Source: Buxus sempervirens
Lineage: Eukaryota > Streptophyta > Magnoliopsida > Buxales > Buxaceae
Length of the DNA stretch: 64,000 bases
Direction of reading: 5' to 3'
NCBI GenBank assembly: GCA_947561395.2
Contig: OX387190.1
Coordinates: 37,436,392 to 37,500,391, forward strand
Below, piece after piece: positions 22,081-35,100 of this stretch. Under the pieces are notes generated by a model. The model made no database searches, was not told where the DNA came from, and was given only the letters and a program-made list of their open reading frames with translations. A program made the position numbers and the translations under genes. Numbering within the stretch: position 1 is the first letter of the stretch; every line of letters begins with the position of its first letter.

Positions 22081-25000
22081 AGGATCATTCCACTCACCGG
22101 AATCTTAACAAATGAGTTGACTTACAGTCGAGAGATTGAAATGTCCATGGTTTTTCTGGATCTGAAGCTGCGAGGTCAAAGAGTGCACCCATTTGTCCTA
22201 GCCTCCTAGGATGTTAATGTTCCGCCCAGGACGTTAACGGTCTCATGATCGCGTTCTCTTCCCAGGGCCTTAACTTTATTTTAAATCCTGTCTTTAAATT
22301 ACAATTACCTCCCTAATTTTTAGTAAAACGACAGATACCTCCTTATATTTTTCAAAGTAGCGTATATCCACCATAGATTTGGGCGGTCGACTCGGTCATA
22401 AAAGTTTCCATCCCTCTCTCAAGTGGTAGCTAAAATATATTTTTCAAAATAGTGACGTTGTCATGACGTTAATCGTTTCAATTAATATTATTTTTCTTAA
22501 TTTGGTAAATATTCCTATCTAGTTCTAAAAAGGAAAAAAGGTCTAAAGGAGAAAAAGTAATTCAACTTGTAGAATGATAAAGTTAAATTTGAGAAATTTT
22601 GGATAAGGATAAGCTCTCACTTGCCTAAAATATGCACTTCACAAGGGTAGGATGATTTAAAATGAATTAAACTGCTTTAGTTGTTTCTTGATAAAGAGAT
22701 ATGTTACATTTCCATTTTTTTTTTATCATAATCTGTACAAATTTTCTCCCAAGAGGCATTAAAAAAAAAAGAAAAAAAAAGAGAGAGGAGGAAACTAGAC
22801 TTTCCTTCAAATTCTACCTCATTAAATACAACTATTTGCTCATTTATTTGCAATGGAGTATGAACTCTTTCATTTCCTTTAATATTGTAAGTACATCTTA
22901 TGCATTGCTTTGCCTAAACAATACTAGCGATAACCTAATTAATGCTTATAAGTGACAACTGCGTGTCAAAATATTAAATCTTCCCACGTATATACATACA
23001 CACACATATTAAAAATTTTGAATAATAAATCTTCAACGCACTTCGTCGTTATCGATAAATAAATGTAAATGTGTCAAAGTGCAATAAAAGTTAATTTAAT
23101 TTTTTTGTAAATTGTTATCGTCGTCTTCTACATTTGGCTATGCGAATCTCTATTCAGTTACATGATTTTTTTCTCTTTTTTGTCACTTTCTCCTCATATG
23201 CATGCAATGCCATTTCTAATCCACTTTCCTCACTGTTGTTATTCAAGTCCCTAGGCTTAATTTGTTCGCCATTTTTGCATCTTTGCCTACACTGTAAAGC
23301 TTATTTTGCAGAGTTGCTCGTGGATAGAAGAATACAAAGGAAAATCAAAAGTAGGCTTAAGGTAATGTGTGTTTTTTCCAAGAGCAATATTTCTGCAACT
23401 AGTTCTTTCATTTTTAGCCATATATTTCCTTTACCCAATAATGTTTTTTTTCCTTCCTTGAGAATATTTTTTTTTCATTTTTTACTTCCTAATTATTTTA
23501 TTCACTTCTCATGAAAAATTTGTATTGCAGTGTCACATATCTACTTCCACTAACAAATACCTTCGATGAAATGAATATTTAAGTAAATTTTAAAAAAAAA
23601 ATTTGATAGCTAGAACCTCACTTATTTGATTAGATCTATGTTTAAGAGATAATAGAAACCCTCATTTCCTGCAATCATGTCATCATTCTCGCTCTTTCGG
23701 TTTCGATATATCTTATTCTTTTATGCATGCAAATTTACACACATGCAAAGCTAGATCTGCATACCTTATAAATAACTATAGCTTTTTGTCTTTCAATTTG
23801 ATGCCAATCTCAAAATGAATATAAGAACAGAGGTAACATATGCTTAATTAAGGGAATAAGTAGATTTATTTTGTATCGATTTCTTTGTCTAACTTTAAAG
23901 GCTCTAGCAAAGGGAAATAAATTTTCACACACAATCACCCACAATCTCTTTCTTTTCTTGATTCATAATTTCCATTAATTTCCATTGTTATTCCAATGTC
24001 CAATCATAACTTCTTTCTCACTTTTGATATTAAGATTATTACTACTTAACGATATTTTCAAAATCTAAGTTTTAATTTGTAATTCTAAAAGTAAAATGCG
24101 AGCTTTTTAGCTTTTAGATCGCCTTTTTACATTTATCTTTTTCCTTTTAGCCCTAAACATGGTAATTTGTGACTTAGTAGGTTGTAAAAGCTTCTTCCAA
24201 AAGTAGAAAAAGTTCCTCTCAGACGAATTATTTCGAAAACGCATGTGACATGGTTCAATGTCATGTATATTTTGACCTAGATTGTAGACTACGCATTCAA
24301 TTTATTAGCCGTCAATGAGTTTTTCCCTTTTATTTTCTTTTCCTTTTTTTCATCAAATCATCCATCTTCCGCCTTCGGGGATTCATATTTTCCCCAGCTG
24401 GAAACATCCATATACAGATAAGATCCAAAATAAAGGGGTTGATAAATTATGATATCTGTTAAATAGACCATCAGGGCGTCCAGCCACTTGCTTTCACGTT
24501 AAAATCCCCACCCACAAACGCACCTATTATGGGTTTCTGTGTTTTGACCTTGGACTTATAGATGTCTGTTCAGACTCGGATCGTTACATTCTATTGTGTT
24601 TTCTTCTTAATTATTATATTTTATCCAGCTGGCAAAGTTTAGATTAAGCAAAACCCCAACAAAGAAGCAAAAGAAGCCCAAGGCAAGAAGAAGCAAGAAG
24701 CAGATTGAACTAGTTAAGCTTTCTCTTCGTTAAGGTACAAGTTTGGTTACGGTTGATTAAAATATTTCAGGCTTGGGCTCGGCTCGCTTATGATTTTTGG
24801 GCTCAGGCTCCAATAATAGAGTCTTGACTTGGTATACTCTATACTGATATATGAAGAGAACTGTCCAGATTCTAGTCTAGTAATCTATATTTAAAATGCC
24901 CCAACTAAACATGTGTAATTACTTTAATTCAGATGTTGATAAGAACTACTACCTGAAACACGAGTCAATCTGTAACAACACAAATTCAAACGTAAAAAAC

Positions 25001-25560
25001 TATCTGCTCAATTAGGAAAACATGTGATCTATTTTAAATTGAGCTATCTATCTAAGTGGGCCCCACAAATTTGTTACGCGTGCATAGTACGTGTAGTCCC
25101 CTAGTAATGTTATTATTAGGCGACCTACACAATGCCCATTAACTATAAAAGTTTAATAAATTTTATTAATTGGTCAAGACATAATTTAAAAGAAAAAAAA
25201 AAGAGATTAAAGGCTATACATGTATTGAATATATATTTTATTTTCAGAAATTGAATAATAATATTTTACTGCTCTAACAAAGTGCTCGGCTCACGAGCCC
25301 AATTATGAGTTCAAAGTCGGCTTATTCGAGCTGAGTCCCAGGTCCGTGAAATGGGCAGAAGATTGATTGACGTGTTATTTTCAAATATTTTGATGCCTCT
25401 CCATTTTTGGAGTCAACGGTAGGATTGTGCAATACACAAACAAGTTGCTTTTTCCGTGCACATCCGATCACGAAGGCACCGTCCAAGTTTGTCCATTAAA
25501 ACTGCAAAAATGAAGGGTATTCTGGTCATAAAGATTTAATTTTATCCAAACATACGGGGT
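22081..25560. other. Intergenic, no gene supported
   Basis: Strongly AT-rich. The longest frame (23134-23514, +) is Phe/Ser-rich low complexity and is not convincing. No repeat structure stood out. Confidence 0.5.
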
Positions 25561-25994
25561 ATTTTAGTAATTTTATTCTATTTTAGTTTCGGTTTTGGCA
25601 TCTTCGCTAGTTCGCATTGCAGATATAAGTCGTTCTTTCTTTGATCGGCCGACCAGAAAAATATCTACTTTCTCTCTCTCTGCATTAGTTCCTTTCTCTC
25701 TTTTGGATGAAGATAAAGAAGTAAAGCAGTTCACGAGCTTCCACCGTCTCTCTCTGCAACTCATCTGCGTTCCACTTCGATCCATAAGAGTGAAGAATCT
25801 GTTGAGGGTAAGTAAGCTTCACGTGCTTGAGCTCCTCGGCAGTCTCTTTCTTCTTCAACTGGCAGGTTCTCGATCGATCTACCAGCATCGGATGATCGAT
25901 CCCGCGCCACGTCGTGGATCATGATTAGGTTTCCGCTCCGTTTTAGTCCGATAATGTGAGTGGGATCCCGTCGTAGGAGATTGGAAGAATTGCA
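25561..25994 (+). promoter_or_regulatory. SnRK2 5' leader
   Basis: A CT-rich leader precedes the kinase ATG. It has CTCTCTCTC near 25674 and a CACGTG G-box at about 25821. A GTAAGTAAG donor-like site at 25808 suggests a 5'-UTR intron, but I could not fix its acceptor. Confidence 0.4.
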
Positions 25995-28900
25995 ATGGAT
26001 CGATCCGCCATCACCGTTGGTCCTGGTATGGACATGCCGATAATGCACGATAGCGATCGATACGAGCTTGTCCGAGATATCGGTTCGGGGAATTTCGGTG
26101 TGGCGAGGTTGATGAGGGATAAGCAGACTAAAGAACTCGTTGCTGTTAAGTATATTGAGAGAGGCGAGAAGGTTAGTAACAGTTCTTCGAGACTACAGTT
26201 TCTACGTTTATTCCTTTCTTCTCTGTTTTTTGTTTATGGAAGTTACTTGGTTAATTTTTGGTTGAGGGCACCAAATGATAATGCAAGTTGTGTCGATTGT
26301 CGCGGCATCTGTTGAGAAACGGTTGGAAAAAGAATAAATACACATTTTGGTATTGTTTTGGTCTTTAATTTGAGAACTAGTAAGCCTTTCTGTGGCCTTT
26401 TGGTATTGTTTTGGTCTTTAATTTGAGAACTAGTAAGCCTTTCTGTGGCCTTTTGTTTTAACACATATCTGTCATTTTTTGGATGGGGAATTTTTGCGAG
26501 TTCGGAAATGGTTGAAAAATCAAATTGAGTTTTAGATTTTTGGGGTTATTCTTTTCCTTCGAAAAATATGATGACTTTCTATAATTCACTTTCCTTTGAT
26601 ATTCTCTGCTCTAGTTATGACAGGTGACTGGATGAGATAAAAAATGTTGTTTTAATTTTTCGTTCTTATTGAATTCATAATGCGCCTGGTATCCTTTTTG
26701 TCTCATATGTTAATGTGTCATGGATTTGTCGAAGAAAGAAAGCAGCAACTAGATGTTGGATAGTTTCCATTTTAACACAAACAGTGAATAGTTTCAAAAA
26801 GATTTGGCTGAAAAAGGTCTGCCAACTCAGGAGTGCTAGTATCATATGAAACCTTTTGACTCTGAACTTGTTTGCAAGTATCAATACCATTCATGTTAAA
26901 CCATGGTAACAATTGAATTCCACAGATTAGCGTTAAGATAGGAGTTGAAATTATTTATGATACTGGGAAATTTTGGCTCTCATTTAGATGGTGTGTGTAA
27001 CAGATTGATGAAAATGTACAAAGAGAAATCATAAACCACAGATCGCTGAGGCACCCCAACATTGTAAGGTTCAAAGAGGTCTGTTCAGTTTTAATCCTTC
27101 AATTTTATCTTTGTTGAAGGGAATGATGGACTGAATTTTAGTAATTTTCCTGCTGTAATCCTACTTCAGGTCATCCTAACCCCAACTCACCTGGCTATAG
27201 TGATGGAGTACGCATCGGGAGGAGAGCTTTTTGAGCGAATTTGTAATGCTGGCCGCTTCAGCGAGGATGAGGTTCTTAATCCTGTTTATTTTTTTTTCTT
27301 TTTTCATTGTATCCTATAGCCCTGTATATCGGATTATGATGTCTCTATTCTTGTGTCTGTTTCAGGCTCGCTTTTTCTTTCAACAGCTTATATCTGGAGT
27401 CAGCTACTGTCACTCAATGGTATTTAAACTACATTTCTGTTTTCAAATTTCTTTCTTTTGTTTTCTGGTACTGATTAGTGGATCATTAATCTTGCTTCTT
27501 TATATCGTAATTCTCATAAAAGCAAGTATGCCACCGTGACCTGAAGCTGGAAAATACTTTGTTGGATGGAAGTCCTGCTCCTCGTTTGAAGATATGTGAT
27601 TTTGGGTACTCCAAGGTCCTATTTATATTTCTTGTTCTTCCTCTTTTTATTTCGTGATTTTGGTGCACATAGGTGATTCTGATCTTCATATCTCTTGATT
27701 TTGTTAGCACAAATGTCTAGATGTATGACAGCAGCATGATAGGTTGTCAAATACTGATATTCATGTTTATCAGGACTTCTGACCATGGCAGATTATTGTT
27801 ATGATTTTTTTTAATTTTTTATTTATGTTCATTTCCTTGGGTTCCAATGAATTTTGCTTTTATACTCCTCATCCCTGAAAACCTTGGTTGTCTAGGGCCT
27901 TTGCGTCAGCATTGATCTGTTTTAATTGACCACTATATTTGTTCAATATTTGTGCTGACTGTTGGAATTCGCGTATTCTTTTCTAACTTCAGCTTGCTCT
28001 CTCAGTCTTCAGTGCTGCATTCACAGCCAAAGTCAACTGTTGGGACCCCTGCGTACATCGCTCCAGAGGTATTGCTTAAGAAAGAATATGATGGCAAGGT
28101 AAACTATTTCTTAGTTAGTATAATTTGATTTATTTAAACTTAAACATTATGGTGATCAGATTCTAATTGTGAACATTTTCTTAGATTCAAAAGATCTGTA
28201 GTTTTATAAATAACAAGTTTTGTTTTAGAACAGCTGACAAAAATTTCATTAGCCTTACAAATAACAAGCTTAACTTTAGAACAGTTAATGTTTTATTTTC
28301 TTGGTTGACCCGCTACGATATGATGTTTAAATTGTTTGGAAAAATAATTTTGTTAGTGCATGAAGCTGAATTACAATGTTAGTTGTTTTTTGAAGATTTC
28401 ACGAGTCTATAATCTTGTGCTTTGGGATTTTTTTTGGTCCGTTCTCTTTTTAAGCATATTGAACATTATGCCGCAATTGTAGATTCATAATATTTTTTAT
28501 TCTTTTGTAAGTTTGTTTTCAGTTTTCAGAAGGCATGAACGTACACATACTAAATATTGTGTTTGTGCAGATTTCATAATCGTGGGCCATACAATGCCTA
28601 AAAAATATTCAGATGAAATAAATGACCAGCAACAATCAAATGTTGAGTTAAATGGTTAACAAAGGAAATAAATGACAACAAAGAAAGTCATCATTCAGAC
28701 AAATCCAAATCCTGTTTTGAGACACATAAATCGAGTAATTTCCTCTTTCCTAAAGCAAGGAATCTCCATTGACCAAACTGTAGTAGAATAACCAAATTGA
28801 ACTACTAATGCAAGAAAGAAGCACACATCTTTTCTAGCAACCATATGGTGATGATACAAATGGTTTGTTGACTCGCAAGGGGCAAAATAAATGATGCAAA

Positions 28901-31644
28901 ACTTAGGAGGTAATAATAGTAATTTCCTTATATTTTGGAGGGTTTCACAGTTAGAAACTTATATTCTCAAAGAAGAGCAGTCGAGAAGAGGGCTTTGATC
29001 CTTTTTTTGTTTTTGGGGTGGTGGGGCGGGTGGGGTGTGGGTGATCCAGGATCCTATTCTAAAGCTTTAAAACTCTGGGATTGATGTCCCTATCATTAGG
29101 AATGATGTGAAAGGATGATCCTGTAGAAAACAGAGTGGTTGTCCAAACTCAAGTGTTTATTGGTTTCAACAACGAAATCATTAAGCAGCTTAAAAAGGAA
29201 AGCTAATTCAACAAGATCGCTTGGCTGGAACCTGTATGTGGAGGAGATCCCAAACCAAATTCTTAGAAGACAAAGAGAAATATCCTTTAGAGTCCTTGTT
29301 GATAGCGAAGCCTAAGGAGACGAGAAGATAATGTAGTATTGTGGAATATAAATTTGACCATAAGCTATTGAGGGACCTAGATCCCTTATTGAAATGGAAG
29401 TAAAAAAATTGTCGTCAAGGAAAATGTTGCCTTCCAAGGGTTAAAACCTGGTGTTCTTGCCATACGGTTAATGTCCTAACAATATTTTAAAGGACAGCAT
29501 AATTGATATTGATGTCTTTTGACTCATAAAATTCATGTCTCAGGGTTAAATGTGCACAAGTATTTGCCCTATAAAGCGGAGTTTCTTGCTAATCTATTCT
29601 ACAAACTGAGGCCTTTTTTGCTCATATTCATACACAATATCTCCTATTTGACTAGATGTCCTCTTTTCTTTATTTTAATTTTTTGTTCAATTCAAGGAAT
29701 CTGGCTTACAAGGAGCAGGGTAGTTATGTGTTGCAGTGTATGGCTAATGTCGATAAGGGCGTTTTACATGTGCCAGATTCCTTTCAAATAAATGATGTAA
29801 TCCCTCATATTAATATGAAAGAGGTGGAAAATTGTGTCGCTTATTGCATGGGACTCAGACTTCCATTCCTACTAGCGTATGAGGGATAAGGTGTTCATTT
29901 GGGGGGTGCCGTGGGTATGCATGAATTATTCTTATTCCCAACTCCTAAATGTATTCTATGCTCCGATGTATGGATCTAAATTCATGACGCTTGACAATAA
30001 GGTGTTTCACTTTTTTTTTTGGTCAAAGAACTTTGAAAAGTTGACATATGATAGCTTCTACTTAAACACTCATGTATCTGATAGTGAAAGGTAGACATGA
30101 GATTGCTCCTACAAAAATGACTCACTGCATCAATCCAAACATTTCAGATTGCTGATGTCTGGTCATGTGGAGTAACTTTATATGTCATGCTGGTGGGTGC
30201 ATACCCTTTTGAGGATCCTGAAGAACCCAAGAACTTCCGGAAGACAATACAGGTAACTCATTTTACTTTGTAAGCATATGGCAGTTTAAATGGACTACTT
30301 GACTCAGATAATTGTTTTGTTTTGTGCAGCGAATTTTGAGTGTGCAATACTCCATTCCAGACTATGTTCACATATCTTCTGAGTGCCGTCACTTGATCTC
30401 AAGGATTTTTGTTGCCAACCCTTCAACGGTAATTGATTGATGTTTCTCAAAAGCCTCAAGCTAGATGCTTTAAAGCATTTTTTTTTTCACAAAAATAGGT
30501 TCATAACTTTGTTTGCTGATACTCTCTTTGAGGCACCATGATTTGGCTGGTTATATTGTTAAAAGATTTCTAGTTCCTGGTCTTCTTGACAGTATGCCAG
30601 TGATTATTGAATCAATCAGTGTGTTGGTCCCTCTGTCTCTCTTTCTAAGCTTAAATGGTTTTCTTCAGACTCAATCAGAGTCTAGTCATGATCAGAGAGA
30701 ACAACTTGACCTTTAAGATGCTTTCAGGGAATAATATGTAGTGTACAAGCGTCTTTTTTTTCCTTGCAAATACAGTTCTTTACAGGGTTTAAATCTTGCC
30801 CAATACCAGCGACAGCCAGTAGTGGTAAGAAATCCAAGATTTAAAACATTGGTTCTTTGGGCCAGGCAGAAGATATTATAGTAATAGTTGTCTTTCTATT
30901 GTAGGTCTATTATGCATGGACATTAGTGATTTTTGACATGAATGTTGATCCTACACCTACATTTTCCCTCTTAGATTTATGGAAGAATACATATACATAA
31001 ATATATATATATATATCCATTCTTTGCTGGATCAGAGTTGTTAAACTAAGAAAGGAACTGGGGATGTTTGTTGTGGCATATGCATTCTCTTGCGTCTGCA
31101 TGATTAGATAAATGTGCTGTATTTTGCAAAATATGTGCTCTCAAGTATTTTCTTTATATTTTCATTTATAGATCCATTTTTTACTTGGAAGTCTTTTACA
31201 TGTATGTGCCTGACTTGAAGTTTTATATCCATCTGGCTGCTTACTGTATAGAGAACTTGTAAATAGCATTTCTCAGAAGACCCTGATGCCATGGATATTT
31301 GGTAGTTTTTACTTGGATATCTATTTCATGCTTTTAAATACCATGTGCAACAGAGAATAACCATTCCTGAGATCAGGAGCCATGCGTGGTTTCTAAAGAA
31401 CCTCCCTGCAGACCTCATGGACGAAAAGTCAATGAGCAACCAGTTCGAAGAACCTGATCAGCCCATGCAGAGCATTGATGAAATCATGCAGATCATTGCT
31501 GAAGCTACAATCCCCGGAGCTGGTGTCCGAGGTCAAAACCAGCTTCTGACAGGCAGCCTGGATCTTGATGATGACATGGATGACTTGGAGAGTGAACCTG
31601 ACCTTGATGTCGACAGCAGTGGAGAGATAGTGTATGCAATGTGA
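25995..31644 (+). CDS. SnRK2.6: Ser/Thr kinase SnRK2.6/OST1-type (subgroup III)
   Basis: Nine coding exons: 25995-26171, 27004-27078, 27170-27271, 27366-27419, 27523-27615, 28006-28098, 30148-30252, 30330-30428 and 31354-31644. All borders are GT-AG and phase 0, and together they give 362 residues, the length of Arabidopsis OST1. The kinase domain has the glycine loop GSGNFG, catalytic K52, HRD (140-142), DFG (162-164) and the activation loop [15 protein letters not shown] with S177 matching OST1 S175. The C-terminus has the SnRK2 box ([13 protein letters not shown]) and the acidic ABA-box tail ending [10 protein letters not shown], which binds clade A PP2C phosphatases. Family role: ABA-activated kinase in stomatal closure and ABRE-driven transcription. 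Intron 6 is unusually long (2,049 bp). [16 protein letters not shown] and NFRKTI favour SnRK2.6 over SnRK2.2/2.3. Confidence 0.96.
26345..26450. repeat. 53-bp exact tandem duplication in SnRK2 intron 1
   Basis: A 53-bp unit beginning TTTTGGTATTGTTTTGG occupies 26345-26397 and is repeated without mismatch at 26398-26450. Perfect identity implies a very recent duplication. Confidence 0.95.
28099..30147 (+). other. Long SnRK2 intron 6
   Basis: This 2-kb intron is several times longer than its neighbours. The middle (about 28580-29470) differs in texture from the T-rich flanks and could be a decayed insertion. I found no terminal repeats, duplication or conserved domain, and the frames within it look non-coding. 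Confidence 0.4.
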
Positions 31645-32199
31645 TTGGTGCATGTGTTTGAGTTTCAGGGTTAACAGCTTCTATGCTTAAAGTTCAGTGT
31701 GAGAAGATCGTGACCGCTGCTATGAGGCTCCTCAATATATCTGGTATTCATACGGAGGAAGTTGAGTCTTTTCTTGCGCAAAACTGCAAATGGTCAATCT
31801 GCCTGGGGTATGATATGTTCGTAGTTTGCAGCTTTCGCCGTGACTGTCTGAAGGGAACTTAATGTTTATCTGTAAAGCAAGGGGGGATTGCGGGATCTGA
31901 GGATGCAACAGTTGCAGTGAGACCTTCTAGCTGTTCTGTTGATTTTTCGTAGTGCACGTTGTGATATAGTTGTTTGTCTTGTTTTATTTGTCACCTCTAG
32001 TGGCAGAGATGTATTCGTTATAACACAAGTATTATATATATCCTCTAGTCTTCCAAATTTCTGCAGCAGTGATAAACCCAAAAGTCTTATTTAAAAAAAA
32101 AAAAAAGAGTGATTTTTGAGCTGCAGCACATTTCTGCTGCTGGGTACGTTTATACAATACATATGCAAGGCGTAGTGTTGCTCTAGAAAATTTTCCTCA

Positions 32200-35100
32200 T
32201 CAATGAAAACGCTGGTTGCGGAGGTCAACCCCAAGCCAATCTAAGTTGATGTTATCGTTGGGAACCATCACGATTAGGTTGGAGAGATGGATTTGGAGCA
32301 TTTCCCATAGACTGGCTGTTTCTTCATCACATATCACATCCTTAAGATGCTCAAGACCCATGGTTGACCTTGGCAATTCACTTACTCTCCAGCACTGTCT
32401 CATGTCAAGTTTCCGTAAACCACACAACTCACCCATTCCTTCAGGCAGTTTCTTCAAGTTCAAACAGTCAGATAAGTCAAGGAGCCTTAGCTTACGGAGT
32501 CTTCCAATTGAATTTGGCAGTTCTAAGAGTCCGGTACACGCGTGCAACCTTAGGACCTCTAAGTTTGTCATATTTCCAATTCCTTGAGGCAGTGCAGAGA
32601 GATTGTGACAATTGGTGATACTAAGCTTCTGCAGGTGGGTGATACCACAGATTTCCGGAGGCAATTCTGCTAGATCGTTGCAGTAGTCAATGTCAACCCC
32701 TTTGAGGTTCGGAAACATTGTGGGGTAACAGTTCCTGAATGCTTGGCCAACCTCACACATTACCAATGATATCTTATGTAAATTCTTCAAGGGGGCTGCA
32801 ATTTCCCCAAGGGAAGGAACCACAATCTTCTCTAACCTGATCCTCTTTAGATAGGAGAAAGAACCAAATGCTAGAAAGTCACTTAATTTGGCATGTTGAG
32901 AATCGTAATTTGAGATCATTAGAACCTTCAGTTTCCACATTGACTGCATGAATGAGGGTAATGTGTAATTCCTGGCGGAAAAATTCAAAATTAGAACCTC
33001 AACTTCAGGTAGTTGCATCTCACACCAGCTTGATGGTAACATTTCACCTGCAAATTACTCATGTAAGAAAGTTTAAAAGGAGGGGGGAGGGAAGAAGGAT
33101 CTCATATATTTCTGTGCGGTAAACCCAGTATAATTAAATGAAATTTACTTGCCTGAGTGGATCGAAACAAGCCTGGCATTTAATGGTTGGAACGCTTGCT
33201 CCCTCCAGATACAAGGAATGCCATCCTCTCTTTTGTCCATGATAAGTCTCTTATTCAAGTTTAAGTCTTGCTGCTGAAGACTCTGATGAATAGCCAAATC
33301 TCGCAGCAGATCATGCTGCACCACAAAGAGCTCATTGAAGTTTCCATCAATCTCCCCTGCATCTTTCCTGATGAATGATAAAAAGGTCAATTTCTAAGGA
33401 AATGTGTAAATGTAAGTGCACCGCGCGTGTGTGTGCGGGTTATAGGAGAACAATGGATATCAGCTTTTATGAATAATTGATAGAGAGCTCTTCCAATTCT
33501 TATTTTCTTTTATATAGTTTCGTTTGTCATTTGCTCTCACTATTAGTGCTATATTCATAACAATTTTGCCCACTGGAAATTAGAATAAAATCAAATTGCA
33601 AATAAAAGCAGACAGTATACCTTGTGCTCTCAACTAGATTAATAAGATTTCGACTTGATAGCTCAAGGAGGTTGACGTAGGCATCATCTTCATCTAGTCC
33701 ATAACATTCAACCCAAATATCAACAAGAGCAGAGGCAGGGATCCTTTCATTTGCAGGAAAGGAACCCAAGTCCAGAAAGCACTGTCGCACCGTGTCATCC
33801 AAGAATTGTAAACTGGTGGCAAGACGATCAAGCAGATCCCTGTCAGAATTGAAAATGGACCCAACTTTTGACAGTTGCCTCTCAGTGTGTTGCCACTTTC
33901 TTCTAGGCTGCTGATGCAGTGAGCGACCAATGACCTTAATTGCCAGTGGGAATCCTTTACAACCTTTTACTATCTGTGTTTCAATGCCATCAAGTACCAT
34001 CATTTAGTACAATTCTGCTTTAAACCTAAGCACTCTGGTCCAAATCAAGAGAGCAGTAAAGGAAAAATCAAAACACAATATATAGCAACATTTATGAATT
34101 TCAGCAGTCTGGAAATATACACCAAGAACAAGGTTATGATCTCTCTTTTTCCTATGACCCTAAAATGACACCTCCAAGAGAATAATTGTTGAAAAACAAA
34201 CAGCAAAAATAAACAGGAAATCATAGCACAGGATGTATGACATCCTAAATTTTAGCTCTTCATAGAATTGAGTTTTTTTATCCATAAAGATGACGAGATA
34301 TTATATGAATTTGTCATTAGAAGCCTTTGCCCGGTTTTATCATCTAATAGAAGCAGAAGAATTTTTTACTTCTTGCTAGAAAACCAATTGCCTAACTGAT
34401 TTTTATCTTCAAGACTTGATTTTTGGGGCCATTGGTGCAAAGTCATATGAATACATATGCATTCAGGCACAACAATGGAATATTGATGAGAAGAGAGCAA
34501 ATGATATCTGCATATTGTTAATAGTTATGTTTTAAATAATATGTTCATATGCAAGCACACACATTAATATGGAAGACAAATAAGGCACTCTTTATATGTT
34601 CATGAACATAGCAAAAATGCATGCATATAATGGTTAATAGACAAGGCACCTTGTTCACAAGATCGTCACGTGTTCTCTCATAGTTAGCCTCATTTGGGAA
34701 TGCTGAGTGGCGAAAAAGGGTCATAGCGTCAGTGTCGCTTAACATTTTCAAAGAATATGTAGCATCAAATGTTTGAAATACTGTTCTTGATGTAACCAAT
34801 ATCTTGTATCCAAATATTCTGGACATAAACTTCTCAAGGACAGACTCTGACCAAACATCATCCAATACCAACAATAATGGTTCAGGTTCTCTCTGCTTTA
34901 GCACGAATCCTAGAGCGTTAACTGCATCTTCATCATTCTGAAACTCAGGCAAATTAGAATTGTGGACCATATGTTGAAATAATCTCTGAAGGGTGACCTT
35001 CAAGTTGGGTGAGCTTGAAATGGTTAAAAAGAAGATGTTCTCCCTGAATATGCCTGTCCAAGCAAAGTATAAGGAACAATTCTATTAAGAAAGACCCTGT

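Noticed and set aside
23134-23514. 126-codon frame with hydrophobic start
   Set aside because: Phe/Ser low complexity from T-rich DNA; no cleavage-site logic, no homolog pattern, no flanking exons.
33141-33153. Use of the GTAAAT donor four bases past the GC site in NRG1-A
   Set aside because: Joining there to the acceptor at 33048 reads into an immediate in-frame stop, while the GC donor restores SGEMLPSSW as in copy B.
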